DNA from: an uncultured Paracoccaceae bacterium
GTDB taxonomy: Bacteria; Pseudomonadota; Alphaproteobacteria; Rhodobacterales; Rhodobacteraceae
Length of the DNA: 64,000 nt
NCBI GenBank assembly: GCA_947499635.1
Contig: CANMPD010000005.1
Span: 124,001 to 188,000, forward strand
Reading direction: 5' to 3'
The notes under the pieces are model-generated. The model saw only the letters and a program-made list of their open reading frames with translations, had not been told where the DNA came from and made no database searches. Within the stretch, counting starts at the first letter, position 1; each line of letters begins with the position of its first letter. A program made the position numbers and the translations under genes. Positions 7,902-17,588 of this stretch are shown here, one piece after another.

Positions 7902-9107
7902 ATGACGAACACTCCTCAATCTCTGCTTGATGCTGCACGCACACGCGCAAAAGCGCCTGACTTCACGGCGGTCTTTGACGATCCGATCCTCGACACAGGG
8001 TCGCTGTCCGGACTTAACATCGCCGTCAAAGATCTGTTTGATGTCCGTGGATATGTCACACGCGCAGGCTCACTGGTGCGCAAAGATACGCCACCAGCCA
8101 CCAAAGATGCCGCAGCCGTCGCGCGATTGCGTAGTGCCGGAGCGGGGTTGATCGGTCATGCAAATATGACCGAATTCGCGTATTCCGGCCTTGGCTTGAA
8201 CCCCCACTACGGCACCGCGATGACCCCTCTACACGAAGGGTGCATTGCTGGAGGATCCACCTCTGGAGGGGCGTCTGCAGTGGCGCGCGGTGTGGCGGAT
8301 ATCGCCCTTGGAACCGACACCGGCGGCTCGGCGCGCATTCCCGCAGCCTTTTGCGGACTTGTGGGTTTTAAGCCCACCGCATCAACAATCTCACGCGAAG
8401 GGGCCGTCGCCCTGTCCCATTCTCTCGACAGTGTCGGCGTTCTAACCCGCGAGGCTGGTCTGTTGCGTCCAGTGCTGAATGTGCTGCGCGACAGTGCCAT
8501 CCCGACAACACCCATGCCGCGCTCGGTCATTATACCTGAAAACTTCGGCATGGATGCTCTAGACCCAGACGTTACCGAGGCCTTTGAAACGGCGGTCACC
8601 GCCCTCACCACCGCAGGCGTTGCCATACGACGATTGAGCCTTGATATATTCGACCACTATAACGCCCTATCCGCTTGGCATTTTTCGGCTGTGGAATCAC
8701 GTGCACATCACGGCACATATTTCGATACCGCCCGCGACAGTTTTGATCCGCGCGTCAGCGCACGAATGGCGCGTGCCGATGGTGTCACTGCGATTGAATA
8801 CGCCGCCACATTGGCCGCCCGCGATGCTTTGATCACCGAGGCTGCGCATCTGTTTCGCGACACACCTTTGATGATGCCTACAGTGGCCATCATGCCGCCA
8901 AAGCTGGACGATCTGCACGATGATATCGCCTATGACCGTACCAACCAGTTGGTGTTGCGAAACACCAGCTTTGGCAATCTGATCAACGGCTGCTCAGTCA
9001 GTCTGCCAATTACCAGCCATCCCGGAGCAGGGCTGATGCTGACGGCAAGTGGCGGCCAAGACGGATTACTCGTAACCATGGCCGAGACACTGCAAGGGAT
9101 TTTATAA
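7902..9107 (+). CDS. Amidase (amidase-signature family)
   Basis: A 401-residue amidase-signature enzyme, hydrolysing a carboxamide (or aryl/acyl amide, or the amide of an amino acid) to acid and ammonia or amine. The Ser-cisSer-Lys triad is visible: Lys43 (NIAVKDLFDV), Ser119 (GGSTSGG) and Ser143 (GTDTGGSARIPAAFCG). It is shorter than GatA (about 480) and lacks the GatA C-terminal region, so it is a catabolic amidase rather than a tRNA amidotransferase subunit. The ATG at 7902 is used; the in-frame start at 7872 only adds a basic stretch. It stands 247 bases before a peptide-type transporter operon, so it probably acts on what that system imports. Confidence 0.88.
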   Translation: MTNTPQSLLDAARTRAKAPDFTAVFDDPILDTGSLSGLNIAVKDLFDVRGYVTRAGSLVRKDTPPATKDAAAVARLRSAGAGLIGHANMTEFAYSGLGLNPHYGTAMTPLHEGCIAGGSTSGGASAVARGVADIALGTDTGGSARIPAAFCGLVGFKPTASTISREGAVALSHSLDSVGVLTREAGLLRPVLNVLRDSAIPTTPMPRSVIIPENFGMDALDPDVTEAFETAVTALTTAGVAIRRLSLDIFDHYNALSAWHFSAVESRAHHGTYFDTARDSFDPRVSARMARADGVTAIEYAATLAARDALITEAAHLFRDTPLMMPTVAIMPPKLDDLHDDIAYDRTNQLVLRNTSFGNLINGCSVSLPITSHPGAGLMLTASGGQDGLLVTMAETLQGIL

Positions 9108-9249
9108 TTTCTCAGCAATCTCATCAGCGTTTGAGTGACATTCAAGTCACCCATATCTGCACCTCAAACAGACCCCACCGAACCAGAAAAATATTCAAAC
9201 ACCTCAAGCAGAAATGCAAAAAAAAGCGTCACATCAAGTGGAAACACGT

Positions 9250-9330
9250 TATAGTGAACACGAATATGTTGTTATATTTGCGCCGTTTAGTGGATGTCTG
9301 ATTTATTAAAGACCAATCATATAGTGAACA
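9250..9330 (+). repeat. Direct repeat TATAGTGAACA upstream of the transporter operon
   Basis: The 11-mer TATAGTGAACA occurs at 9250-9260 and again at 9320-9330, 70 bases apart, in the leader of the binding-protein gene. It could be a pair of regulator half-sites, or one copy may overlap the promoter. No adjacent regulator gene supports a specific assignment. Confidence 0.35.
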
Positions 9331-9354
9331 GCAATAAAACTTTGGGAGAAACAT

Positions 9355-10917
9355 GTGAGACGAATTATCTCTGCCACCGTCGTGGCGTTACTGGCCGCGC
9401 AGCCAGTCTCTGCCGAAACATTTCGCTGGGCTGGCAAGACGGATCCACAGACGATGGACCCACATGCGGTGAATTCAGCACCTGTGTTAGGATTCTTGAA
9501 TAACGTCTACGAAGGCTTGATGCGCCGGGACCAAAATATGCAAATCGAAGGTGCATTGGCCACGCATTGGGAGCCCATCGGGTCCGAAGGCTGGCGCTTT
9601 CACCTCAGAGAAGGTGTAACCTTCCAGAACGGGTCACCTTTTACCGCCGCAGACGTTTTGTTCTCGTACAAACGCGCAACCTTGCCGCAATCTGATGTGG
9701 CCAGCTGGTTTGCCTCTGTCGCCGACGTCAAAATCATCGATGATTACACCGTCGAATTTCACACTGTTGCGCCAAATCCAATTTTCCCTGACACCATCAC
9801 CAATTTCATGATCATGGATCAGGAATGGACCGAGGCAAACGATGCCGCAGTTCCTGCCAAAGATGCTGAAAACTACGCGACCCGCCATGCAAACGGCACC
9901 GGCGCCTTTAAAGTTGTTGATCGTCAGCCGGATCTAAAAACTGTGGTCGAACCTTTTGCCGATTGGTGGGATGAGGCAACGCACAATATCACCCGTGCGG
10001 AATATACCCCAATCCAAAACCCCGCCACAGCCGTAGCAGCCCTGCTTTCTGGCGAAGTTGACATGATCAATCCGGTCCCCACCCAAGACGTGGCACGTTT
10101 ATCACACAACGCAGATGTCAAAGTTCTAGAAGACATCGAAGCGCGCGTCATCATGTTCGGCTTTTCAAACCAAGCAGACACTTTGAAGTACACGGACGAT
10201 GCAGGCGAGCCGAACCCCTTCAAAGACCCCCGCGTTCGGATGGCCGTCAACCACGCCATTAACGTGGACGCAATTGTGCAAACCATCATGCGCGGCTCCG
10301 CGCAACCCGTGTCCCAGCTGGTCAGCCCAGCCATGCGCGGATATTCTGAAAAACTGGCGGACCGTCCAGCCTATGACCTCGACAAAGCACGCGCGCTTTT
10401 GGCCGAGGCCGGATACGCAGACGGTTTCAGCTTTGGTCTGAAATGCCCAAACAACCGTTACATCAATGACGAAGCCGTTTGTCAGGCGGCCGTTGGCATG
10501 CTCGCACAGATCGGGCTAGACGTCGAACTCGAGGCGATGCCCGTCAGCAACTATTGGGGCGAACTGCGCGCCGGTAATTTTGACATGTATATGTTGGGGT
10601 GGTCTCCCGGATCCTTTGACGCCGAACACCCCATTCGTTTCCTTGTCACCACACCAGATCCCGAAAAGAAATTGGGCAGCTGGAACTTTGGCGGGTTCTC
10701 GAATGACAAAATCGACGCTTTGTTGCCGCAGATCCAGTCTGAAATCGACGATACAAAACGTCAGGCTCTGCTCGATGACTCTGTCAAAATCCTGCAAGAC
10801 GAAGCGGGCTATGTTCCGATGTATGTCCAAGCGCTTCTTTGGGGAGCACGTGAAAATGTTGATCTGGTACAACGTGCCGACAACTTCTTTATTTTACGCT
10901 GGGTTACCGTTAATTAA
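9355..10917 (+). CDS. Peptide-type ABC transporter periplasmic binding protein (SBP family 5)
   Basis: A 520-residue family-5 solute-binding protein (DppA/OppA type). A short signal peptide (about 20 residues, ending VSA-ET) precedes the typical start of the mature protein, DPQTMDPHAVNSAP. Inside are LREGVTFQNGSPFTAADV and LLSGEVDMINPVP, both family landmarks. It uses a GTG start at 9355 with GGGAGA about 6 bases upstream. It captures the substrate in the periplasm and hands it to the permeases encoded downstream. A 10-bp hairpin (10935-10969) separates it from the permease genes, a common way to make the binding protein in excess. The substrate is unknown; the amidase next to it suggests an amide or peptide. 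Confidence 0.92.
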   Translation: MRRIISATVVALLAAQPVSAETFRWAGKTDPQTMDPHAVNSAPVLGFLNNVYEGLMRRDQNMQIEGALATHWEPIGSEGWRFHLREGVTFQNGSPFTAADVLFSYKRATLPQSDVASWFASVADVKIIDDYTVEFHTVAPNPIFPDTITNFMIMDQEWTEANDAAVPAKDAENYATRHANGTGAFKVVDRQPDLKTVVEPFADWWDEATHNITRAEYTPIQNPATAVAALLSGEVDMINPVPTQDVARLSHNADVKVLEDIEARVIMFGFSNQADTLKYTDDAGEPNPFKDPRVRMAVNHAINVDAIVQTIMRGSAQPVSQLVSPAMRGYSEKLADRPAYDLDKARALLAEAGYADGFSFGLKCPNNRYINDEAVCQAAVGMLAQIGLDVELEAMPVSNYWGELRAGNFDMYMLGWSPGSFDAEHPIRFLVTTPDPEKKLGSWNFGGFSNDKIDALLPQIQSEIDDTKRQALLDDSVKILQDEAGYVPMYVQALLWGARENVDLVQRADNFFILRWVTVN

Positions 10918-10934
10918 ACAACTGTAAAACCTAT

Positions 10935-10969
10935 TTGTTCCGGCACTGCCTCGTGCCCTGCCGGAACAA
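10935..10969 (+). terminator. Intra-operon hairpin between binding protein and permease genes
   Basis: TTGTTCCGGC (10935-10944) and GCCGGAACAA (10960-10969) pair perfectly and are followed by TTTCT. It is probably a partial terminator or mRNA-stabilising stem that raises binding-protein yield over the permeases. Confidence 0.65.
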
Positions 10970-10990
10970 TTTCTATTCAATCGGTGCCAC

Positions 10991-11953
10991 ATGGTTTCAT
11001 TTTTAATCCGCCGCGTGCTGCAGGCCGGACTGGTTTTGCTGGTCGTCGGTCTTGTTGCCTTTTCTATGTTCAATTTCGTGGGCGACCCCATCGACAATAT
11101 GTTGGGCCAAGAACGCACACAGGCCGATATTGATCGTCTGCGCGCGCAACTGGGGCTGGATCAGCCGTTTGTCATCCAATACTGGACATTCCTGACCAAT
11201 GCCGCCGAAGGAAACTTTGGCGTCAGCTATCGCCAAGGGCGTCCCGTCTCCGAGATCATCGCCGAGCGCGCACCGGCGACGTTGGAACTGGCCACCGTGT
11301 CCGCCCTTTTTGCCATGTCCATGGGCGTTATACTTGGCATTTTCACCGCTATCCGCCGCAAAGGTGTTCTTGCCCATGTCATCATGTCCGCAAGTTTGAT
11401 TGGCGTCTCTTTGCCAACGTTTTTAATCGGCATCTTGCTGATCTACCTGTTTTCAGTCGAACTTGACTGGCTGCCCAGTTTTGGCCGCGGCGAAGTCACG
11501 CAGGTTGGTGCGTGGTCGACCGGTTTCCTGACCAGCAGTGGTCTCAAGGCTCTTGTGCTGCCCTCGATTACATTGGGTCTGTTTCAAATGACCCTGATCA
11601 TGCGGCTTGTGCGTTCAGAGATGCTCGAAGTGCTGCGCCAAGATTACATCAGGTTCGCCCGCGCGCGCGGCCTGTCCGAACGCACAATCAATTTCCGTCA
11701 CGCGCTGCGCAACACGCTGGTGCCCGTCATCACTGTCACCGGCTTGCAACTGGGCAGCATCATCGCTTTTGCAATTATCACCGAGACAGTGTTCCAATGG
11801 CCCGGCGTCGGACTTTTGTTTATCAACGCGGTCCAGTTTGTCGATATCCCCGTCATGGCAGCCTATCTCATGCTGATTTCCGTGATGTTTGTGACCATCA
11901 ACTTAATCGTCGATATCCTCTATGTTGCGATTGACCCAAGGCTGCGCACATGA
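10991..11953 (+). CDS. Peptide-type ABC transporter permease, DppB family
   Basis: A 320-residue inner-membrane subunit with about six helices. It opens with the DppB hallmark MVSFLIRRVLQAGLVLLVVG and a GDPIDNMLG segment. A periplasmic domain LGLDQPFVIQYWTFL, PATLELATVSALFA, and the EAA-type loop ending in the RARGLSERTINFRHALRNTL stretch follow. The C-terminal VDILYVAIDPRLRT is typical. Its stop overlaps the next permease start by 4 bases. It pairs with that gene to form the membrane channel of the importer. Confidence 0.93.
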   Translation: MVSFLIRRVLQAGLVLLVVGLVAFSMFNFVGDPIDNMLGQERTQADIDRLRAQLGLDQPFVIQYWTFLTNAAEGNFGVSYRQGRPVSEIIAERAPATLELATVSALFAMSMGVILGIFTAIRRKGVLAHVIMSASLIGVSLPTFLIGILLIYLFSVELDWLPSFGRGEVTQVGAWSTGFLTSSGLKALVLPSITLGLFQMTLIMRLVRSEMLEVLRQDYIRFARARGLSERTINFRHALRNTLVPVITVTGLQLGSIIAFAIITETVFQWPGVGLLFINAVQFVDIPVMAAYLMLISVMFVTINLIVDILYVAIDPRLRT

Positions 11954-12897
11954 CCCATTCACACAACGACACAGACACCACCCCATCTAGACTGTCGCGC
12001 GCATGGCACAGCGATCTTGCATGGAAATTTCGCCACAGTCCAATTGCGATGCTGTCCATGTCAGTGACAGTTCTGCTTGTCCTGTCAGCAATATTTGCAC
12101 CGCTGATTGCACCGCATAACCCATTTGATCCGGGCAGCCTAAACCTGATGAACGGGTTTACCCCGCCGCTTACGCCCAATGCTTTTACCACAGATACGTT
12201 TATTCTGGGGACTGACGATCAAGGTCGGGATATTTTCTCGACCATTTTATACGGCATGCGCATTTCACTGTTTGTCGGTTTTGCCGCTGTGTCTTTGGGC
12301 ATGATCATCGGCATCACTCTGGGTCTGATATCTGGATACTTTGGCGGGATCGTCGATGCTGTGATTATGCGTATCGCAGACATTCAGCTGACGTTCCCTT
12401 CGATCCTTGTGGCCATGTTGATTTTCGGCGTTGCCAAGGGGTTCACTCCGCCGCAATACCGTGACGAAATGGCCATATGGGTCTTAATCATCGCCATCGG
12501 CCTGTCAGATTGGGTTCAATTCGCCCGTGTCGTGCGCGGGGCGACCCTGGTTGAAAAACACAAAGAATACGTCCAAGCTGCCCGCCTCATCGGGCGCAGT
12601 GCGACCGCGATCATCTTTAGCCATATCCTGCGCAACGTGATGTCGCCTGTGCTGGTCATCGCCACCATTTCGCTCGCCCTCGCGATTATAGCCGAGGCAA
12701 CCTTATCGTTCCTTGGTGTCGGCGCGCCGCCAACTCAACCCTCGCTGGGAACCTTGATCCGTATTGGGCAAGGGTTCCTCTTTTCTGGTGAGTGGTGGAT
12801 CTTATTCTTTCCCGCGGCAACACTTTTGATGCTGGCTCTTGCTGTAAATCTCATGGGGGATTGGTTGCGCGATGCGCTCAATCCAAAGCTCAAATGA
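11950..12897 (+). CDS. Peptide-type ABC transporter permease, DppC family
   Basis: A 315-residue partner permease. The N-terminal cytosolic tail and first helix precede APHNPFDPGSLNLMN; LGTDDQGRDIFSTILYGMRI is the diagnostic DppC motif. The ATPase-docking loop includes VQAARLIGRSATAIIFSHIL and the end is [13 protein letters not shown]. The start overlaps the DppB-type stop and its own stop overlaps the ATPase start (both ATGA), so translation of all three is coupled. Confidence 0.93.
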   Translation: MTHSHNDTDTTPSRLSRAWHSDLAWKFRHSPIAMLSMSVTVLLVLSAIFAPLIAPHNPFDPGSLNLMNGFTPPLTPNAFTTDTFILGTDDQGRDIFSTILYGMRISLFVGFAAVSLGMIIGITLGLISGYFGGIVDAVIMRIADIQLTFPSILVAMLIFGVAKGFTPPQYRDEMAIWVLIIAIGLSDWVQFARVVRGATLVEKHKEYVQAARLIGRSATAIIFSHILRNVMSPVLVIATISLALAIIAEATLSFLGVGAPPTQPSLGTLIRIGQGFLFSGEWWILFFPAATLLMLALAVNLMGDWLRDALNPKLK

Positions 12898-14597
12898 CCT
12901 TATTGAACATTGAAAACCTGACAGTTGAATACCCGTCTCGCCATGGGAGCTTCAAAGCCGTCTCTGGTGCCAACCTCGCACTCGAGCCCGGCGAAATTCA
13001 CGGACTGGTCGGAGAATCCGGTGCGGGAAAATCAACCGTTGGCGCGGCGATCCTTGGGCTGCTTGAGGCCCCAGGCCACATTTCCAGTGGCGAGATCACC
13101 CTGCGTTCGCGCGCAATTAGCGGATTAGACAGCGCAGCAATGCAGTCGTTGCGTGGCAAAACCATCTCGATGATTTTCCAAGATCCGCTCACATCGCTCA
13201 ACCCGCTGATCAAAGTCGGGGAACAGCTTACAGAGACGATCATCACCCATTTGGGTGTCTCGCAACAACAGGCTCATCAGCGTGCTCTTGATTTGCTAGA
13301 TCGTGTGGGCATTCCCGATCCAGCTCTGCGGCTCAACCAATTTCCACACCAATTCTCAGGCGGAATGCGCCAACGTGTGGTCATTGCCCTGGCCCTGTGT
13401 TCAGAACCCGACGTGATTATCGCAGATGAGCCCACAACCGCCTTGGATGTTGCAGTTCAGGCGCAAATTCTTGATCTGATCAAAGACCTCGCTGCCGAAC
13501 GCCAAGTGGGCGTCATCCTGATCACTCACGACATGGGTGTCATCGCGGATACAACCGACCGCGTCACCGTGATGTACCAAGGCCAAGTGGTCGAAACCGG
13601 GCCGACCAAAACCGTGATGGGCCAGCCACAACACCCATACACCCAATCGCTTATCGCTGCGGTGCCCCGCCCACAGGTGAAACTGAGACGGTTTTCGCAG
13701 GTCAGCTATGGAGGTCGCGACACTCGATTTGCAATCGAAGATCTGGCCCGCAACTGGCCCAAGGCGACACCCAGCGATGGCCCCTTGCTGAGCGTTCGCA
13801 ACCTCACCAAAAAATTCCCCATTGCCAAAAGCCTTATCCCCGGCAGGTCTAAGTGGTTGACCGCAGTTGATGATATCTCCTTTGATATCAACTCAGGAGA
13901 CGTGTTCGGCATCGTTGGTGAAAGCGGTTCTGGCAAATCCACAGTGGCGCGGTTGATCAGCGGGCTATACCCCCTGAACGGCGGCACCGTGCATTTTGAC
14001 GGAGCCCTTGTTAGCGACCCCAAAGATAAGGCCGCACAACAGAATTTTCGCCGCGACATTCAGATGATCTTCCAAGATCCCTATTCATCGCTCAATCCGC
14101 GTATGCGCGTTTTGGATATCATCGCAGAGCCCATCCGCCATCACACAACACGCAACAGCCACGACCTGACACCCCGCGTACACGAGTTGCTGGACCAAGT
14201 TGGGTTAGGAAAATCCGCCGCCGCCAAATACCCTCATGAATTTTCCGGTGGCCAGCGTCAGCGCATCTCAATTGCGCGTGCCTTGGCCACTCAACCCCGG
14301 TTTTTGATCTGTGATGAGCCAACATCCGCTTTGGATGTGTCTATTCAAGCCCAGATTTTGAACATCCTCAAAGATCTCCAAGATCACCTTGGCTTGACAC
14401 TGCTGTTCATCAGCCACGACCTGCCCGTAGTGCGGCAAATGTGCGATCGGGTGGCGGTGATGAAACAGGGGAAATTGTTAGAGCTGCAAGACACCCAAGC
14501 GCTCTTTACCACGCCAAAAACCGCCTATACCCAAGAACTGCTTGGCCTCATGCCACGTCTTGACGGGCTATCAACACAAGGGCTCGATCTGCGATGA
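12894..14597 (+). CDS. Fused double ABC ATPase of the second peptide-type transporter
   Basis: A 567-residue tandem ATPase. Domain 1: GESGAGKST near residue 40, signature [18 protein letters not shown]. Domain 2: GESGSGKST near residue 345, [18 protein letters not shown]. Each half ends with the [15 protein letters not shown] element of oligopeptide systems. The ATG at 12894 overlaps the permease stop; an earlier in-frame ATG at 12792 lies inside that permease and is rejected. It has the same fused architecture as the protein at 401-2047, so both importers belong to the subgroup with one double ATPase rather than separate D and F subunits. It overlaps the following GST gene by 4 bases. Confidence 0.93.
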   Translation: MTLLNIENLTVEYPSRHGSFKAVSGANLALEPGEIHGLVGESGAGKSTVGAAILGLLEAPGHISSGEITLRSRAISGLDSAAMQSLRGKTISMIFQDPLTSLNPLIKVGEQLTETIITHLGVSQQQAHQRALDLLDRVGIPDPALRLNQFPHQFSGGMRQRVVIALALCSEPDVIIADEPTTALDVAVQAQILDLIKDLAAERQVGVILITHDMGVIADTTDRVTVMYQGQVVETGPTKTVMGQPQHPYTQSLIAAVPRPQVKLRRFSQVSYGGRDTRFAIEDLARNWPKATPSDGPLLSVRNLTKKFPIAKSLIPGRSKWLTAVDDISFDINSGDVFGIVGESGSGKSTVARLISGLYPLNGGTVHFDGALVSDPKDKAAQQNFRRDIQMIFQDPYSSLNPRMRVLDIIAEPIRHHTTRNSHDLTPRVHELLDQVGLGKSAAAKYPHEFSGGQRQRISIARALATQPRFLICDEPTSALDVSIQAQILNILKDLQDHLGLTLLFISHDLPVVRQMCDRVAVMKQGKLLELQDTQALFTTPKTAYTQELLGLMPRLDGLSTQGLDLR

Positions 14598-15220
14598 TTA
14601 CACTATACGGCTATCGGTCGATTAATACTTTTAAAATCTTGATGCTGCTCTATGAAACCAAACAAGAGTTCAAATTCATCCCCATCAACATCCGCAAAGG
14701 CGAACAGCGCGAACCCGCGTTTCTGGCGCTAAACCCCGTAGGTCGTGTGCCTGTTCTGGTGGACGGCGACCTTACCCTGACCGAATCCAACGCCATTTTG
14801 CTGTACCTAACGCAAAAACTGTCATGGGGTTTGGAAAACCGCCCCGGCTATATCGAAACCGTAACCGCATGGTTGTTCTATCAGGCCTCAACCCAAGGGC
14901 CGTTTTTCGGCCAAGTTGAATACTGGACTCAATTCGCCAAGACCCCCAACCCCGAAGCCCTCGCGCATTACAAATCCATTGCCCATAAAACCATCGCATT
15001 GTTGGACAGCTATCTCAGCAAAACACCCTTTTTGTGTGGCGACACATTCAGCATTGTCGATATTGCCCATTTCGCATGGATCGACGAACACGCAGAACTC
15101 GGCCTCACCCTTGACGACGCCCCCCACACAAAACGCTGGTGGACCGAAGTCGCGGCGCGACAATCGGCCTCTCAAGCGCGTGACTTTATTGCTGAAACGC
15201 TGGGGAGCCGTCCAACCTAA
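14594..15220 (+). CDS. Glutathione S-transferase family protein
   Basis: A 208-residue GST. The thioredoxin-like N-terminal domain has the cis-Pro loop GRVPVLVD and the glutathione-contacting LTESNAILLYL at about residues 60-70; an all-helical C-terminal domain follows (FSIVDIAHFAWI is the N-capping box). The general look is of the YfcG/nu-like or beta-like bacterial classes. It is translationally coupled (ATGA) to the ABC ATPase, an unusual partner, and suggests that the imported compound is electrophilic or a glutathione conjugate, or needs thiol-dependent cleavage. Its 3-prime end overlaps the convergent gene on the minus strand by 35 bases. Confidence 0.88.
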   Translation: MITLYGYRSINTFKILMLLYETKQEFKFIPINIRKGEQREPAFLALNPVGRVPVLVDGDLTLTESNAILLYLTQKLSWGLENRPGYIETVTAWLFYQASTQGPFFGQVEYWTQFAKTPNPEALAHYKSIAHKTIALLDSYLSKTPFLCGDTFSIVDIAHFAWIDEHAELGLTLDDAPHTKRWWTEVAARQSASQARDFIAETLGSRPT

Positions 15221-16028
15221 ACCGAACACAGGCGCAATGTGCGATCTTTTCGATCCCACCCTGCGCCTCGCTGCGTCGCTTGTATAACGCCAACGTATCC
15301 TGCGTGCAGGCTGCACCAATTACGGATTCACCCTGTTCTATATTGCCAAAATAAAACACATCCCGACGCCGTACAGGCGACCAAGCTGTGTCACGTTCCA
15401 ACCGCACTTGGGCCTGATCAAGCAAGCGCGTGTAGCTTGGGAAATACAACAAACCCACCGCGTTGAAATCACTGCCAACGGCCGTGTATAGCTCTACTTG
15501 GTTCACAGGCGCAGATCTATCGGCGCGCAATTGCTTGGCCGTTGCCGCGGTCTCTTGGGCAAAGCTGTCGGGCGCAGATTGCAAAATCGGTATCAAATAA
15601 GGCGTCGCGCGGCTAACACTGGCATTCACACCCGTCTGTTGATGCACAACAAAGGTCGACACCAAACGAAACTGCGCGATTTCAATACCATCCAGCTCCA
15701 ACCTATGGTTGGACTGTATCCGACTACGCCCCCCTGACCATAGATTTGACCGCACACGCAGGCTCTGTCCCAGTTGCGCCAGATCAGGACGCAACTGTTC
15801 AAATTGCGTGGCACAAAACGCCGCGTACATCTGGCGCCCCTGACTGTCACGAAACACAGTAGTGCGCTGGCCAACTGCATCCGCAATCAGCTGCCAATGG
15901 ACATCACCCAGAAACTTAAGCCACCAATCCTCGGACAGCCCCTGCACCGCCAGATGCGCCATCCCCAGTGGGATATGCACCTCGCGGGCGATCTGTTCCG
16001 TCCTAAGTGCTGCCGGCCCAGCCATCAT
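15186..16028 (-). CDS. LnmK/Pnap_2097-like hot-dog protein linked to the Nit1C cluster
   Basis: A 280-residue protein that I match, from memory of the family, to the Pnap_2097 biosynthetic proteins related to LnmK (acyltransferase/decarboxylase with a double hot-dog fold). Supporting features are the opening IPLGMAHLAVQGLSEDWWLK, the GDVHWQLIADA segment, and a second half with LYFPSYTRLLDQAQ and RRDVFYFGNIEQGE. The start at 16028 (MMAGP) lies 2 bases after the flavoprotein stop, so it is the last gene of the nit operon; the in-frame ATG at 16070 would overlap that gene. Its last 35 bases overlap the convergent GST gene. The reaction is unknown; if LnmK-like it would act on an acyl-CoA or acyl-carrier substrate. 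The family call is moderately sure. Confidence 0.62.
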   Translation of the reverse strand: MMAGPAALRTEQIAREVHIPLGMAHLAVQGLSEDWWLKFLGDVHWQLIADAVGQRTTVFRDSQGRQMYAAFCATQFEQLRPDLAQLGQSLRVRSNLWSGGRSRIQSNHRLELDGIEIAQFRLVSTFVVHQQTGVNASVSRATPYLIPILQSAPDSFAQETAATAKQLRADRSAPVNQVELYTAVGSDFNAVGLLYFPSYTRLLDQAQVRLERDTAWSPVRRRDVFYFGNIEQGESVIGAACTQDTLALYKRRSEAQGGIEKIAHCACVRFRLDGSPAFQQ

Positions 16029-16030
16029 CG

Positions 16031-17299
16031 TCACGACGCAGCTCGCACTGTCTGTTTTGCTTGCGCGCAAATCGCATCAACCAAATAACGAGAGTCCTCG
16101 TCAATTCCCAAGAACCGACCCGAGCCCCAAGTGTTCAACCACCCAAGACCGATAAAGTAGAACCCGTCCTCCTGACACACACCACGCGTATATTGCGGGC
16201 GGCCATGATCATCAAAAACATCGACATCAATCCAGTTGTAATCTGGCCGAAAACCAATCGCCCACAAAATCGATGTAATTCCTGCCTTTTCACAATCGAT
16301 TTCGGTGATCTCTTGTGCAGGGCGCCATGCCTTTTCGAACTCTGGTTCTTTTGGGGCATCAATGTTGTTTTTGTCGATATGGGCGTCAATTGCCTGTCGA
16401 ATACCCAGATAACTTGCGTCCGCATCGTCTAGGTTCTTCTCAAGATCCGGTAAAAACTGCACCTTGGTCCCGGACATGCCGCTGACCGATCCATAAAGCG
16501 ATACACCTGCGTTTGCGAATTTACGCAGGTCAATTTCATGCCCGCCGTCGCGACCTGTCATATAGTGATTGGTCTTAGAAACCGCATGTACAGGGTTCGG
16601 ATGCTGGTCGATTGTGATGTGATAATGCCCCATCTCATACAGCCAATCGGTCGCATCACGTCCACGATACATGCGTGGCGACCGCGGCGCAGGGCCAACC
16701 GCCAGATGAACGTCACGCCCTTCGAGATGCATGTCTTCCATCAACTGCACACCAGACTGTCCAGTCCCCACGATCAACGTGGCCCCTTCCGGCATTTGGG
16801 CAGGACGGCGGTAATCAACGGAATGCATTTGCTTGATCGACGCATCCAGCTGGTCCGCATATGGGGGCACAATCGGTGCGTCATACCCGCCGGTGGCAAT
16901 CACCACCTGATCCGTCGTGTAATTGCCTTGGCTGCTGTCCACCAAATACCCGCCGCCGGGCCGTTTGGTGATCATCGTCACTTCGCAGTTTTCAACAATC
17001 GGCGGATTGAACGTTGCCGCAAAGGCATCGAGATAGTCGGTGATTTCCTCTTTCACCATAAATCCATCGGGATCATTGCCCTTGTAGGGGAAATTCGGCA
17101 GACGGCATTGCCAATTGGGCGTCACCAGACAAAAGGTGTCCCAGCGATTGACGCGCCACGAGTGAAATTTAGCGTGGCGTTCCAGAACCACATGGTCCAT
17201 TCCCGCCTGCGTCAGATAATAGCTGACCGACAGCCCTGCCTGTCCGCCGCCTACAATAACAACTGACTTTTCTTCGCGTGCAGTGATGGAAGTATTCAT
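16031..17299 (-). CDS. nitH: Nit1C flavin-dependent oxidoreductase (MSMEG_0569 family)
   Basis: A 422-residue FAD/NAD(P)H two-dinucleotide-binding oxidoreductase, resembling flavin monooxygenases. The FAD motif VVIVGGGQAGLSVSYYL is at 13-29; WRVNRWDTFCLVTPNW follows the first domain; a second GxGxxG, LIVGTGQSGVQL, lies near residue 165 for NAD(P)H. WAIGFRPDYNWID and GLGWLNTWGSGRFLGI near the end complete the fold. It is placed in the MSMEG_0569 family because of these segments and the invariant neighbours. AAGGA upstream supports the start at 17299. It is expected to oxidise the product of the nitrilase/radical SAM pathway; the chemistry is not known to me. Confidence 0.88.
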   Translation of the reverse strand: MNTSITAREEKSVVIVGGGQAGLSVSYYLTQAGMDHVVLERHAKFHSWRVNRWDTFCLVTPNWQCRLPNFPYKGNDPDGFMVKEEITDYLDAFAATFNPPIVENCEVTMITKRPGGGYLVDSSQGNYTTDQVVIATGGYDAPIVPPYADQLDASIKQMHSVDYRRPAQMPEGATLIVGTGQSGVQLMEDMHLEGRDVHLAVGPAPRSPRMYRGRDATDWLYEMGHYHITIDQHPNPVHAVSKTNHYMTGRDGGHEIDLRKFANAGVSLYGSVSGMSGTKVQFLPDLEKNLDDADASYLGIRQAIDAHIDKNNIDAPKEPEFEKAWRPAQEITEIDCEKAGITSILWAIGFRPDYNWIDVDVFDDHGRPQYTRGVCQEDGFYFIGLGWLNTWGSGRFLGIDEDSRYLVDAICAQAKQTVRAAS

Positions 17300-17309
17300 A
17301 GGGTCGTCC

Positions 17310-17588
17310 TTAAAAAATCGACAGACAGGTCACATCAGCTGGCGCATTAAAGGCGCGAGCTTTGCGTTCAATTTTGCCCAGCTGTGCATCAGCGCTGGTA
17401 CATCGATATCCGAATTTGGCCTCTACCCTCAGGCTGGCTTGCTCCAGCGCATTGCGACAACGCAGGAGAAAATCATCCAGTGGATATGTCGTGCCCGCAC
17501 TCAGAAAGTCGTGCACAATGGTTGATGGGGAATAGCACTCTTCCGTCTGGCCATCAGGCCAGCGAATGGTGAAACGGGTCTCAGGCAT
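17310..17588 (-). CDS. nitG: Nit1C small conserved protein (MSMEG_0570 family)
   Basis: A 92-residue protein beginning MPETRFTIRWPDGQTEECYS, with YPLDDFLLRCRNALEQAS in the middle and FGYRCTSADAQL after. This is the MSMEG_0570 'nitrogen starvation response' family found only in this cluster, as far as I recall. There is no catalytic motif; a small cytosolic accessory subunit is likely. GGAGG precedes the start, and its first 8 bases overlap the end of the AIR-synthase-like gene, so it is translationally coupled. Confidence 0.85.
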   Translation of the reverse strand: MPETRFTIRWPDGQTEECYSPSTIVHDFLSAGTTYPLDDFLLRCRNALEQASLRVEAKFGYRCTSADAQLGKIERKARAFNAPADVTCLSIF

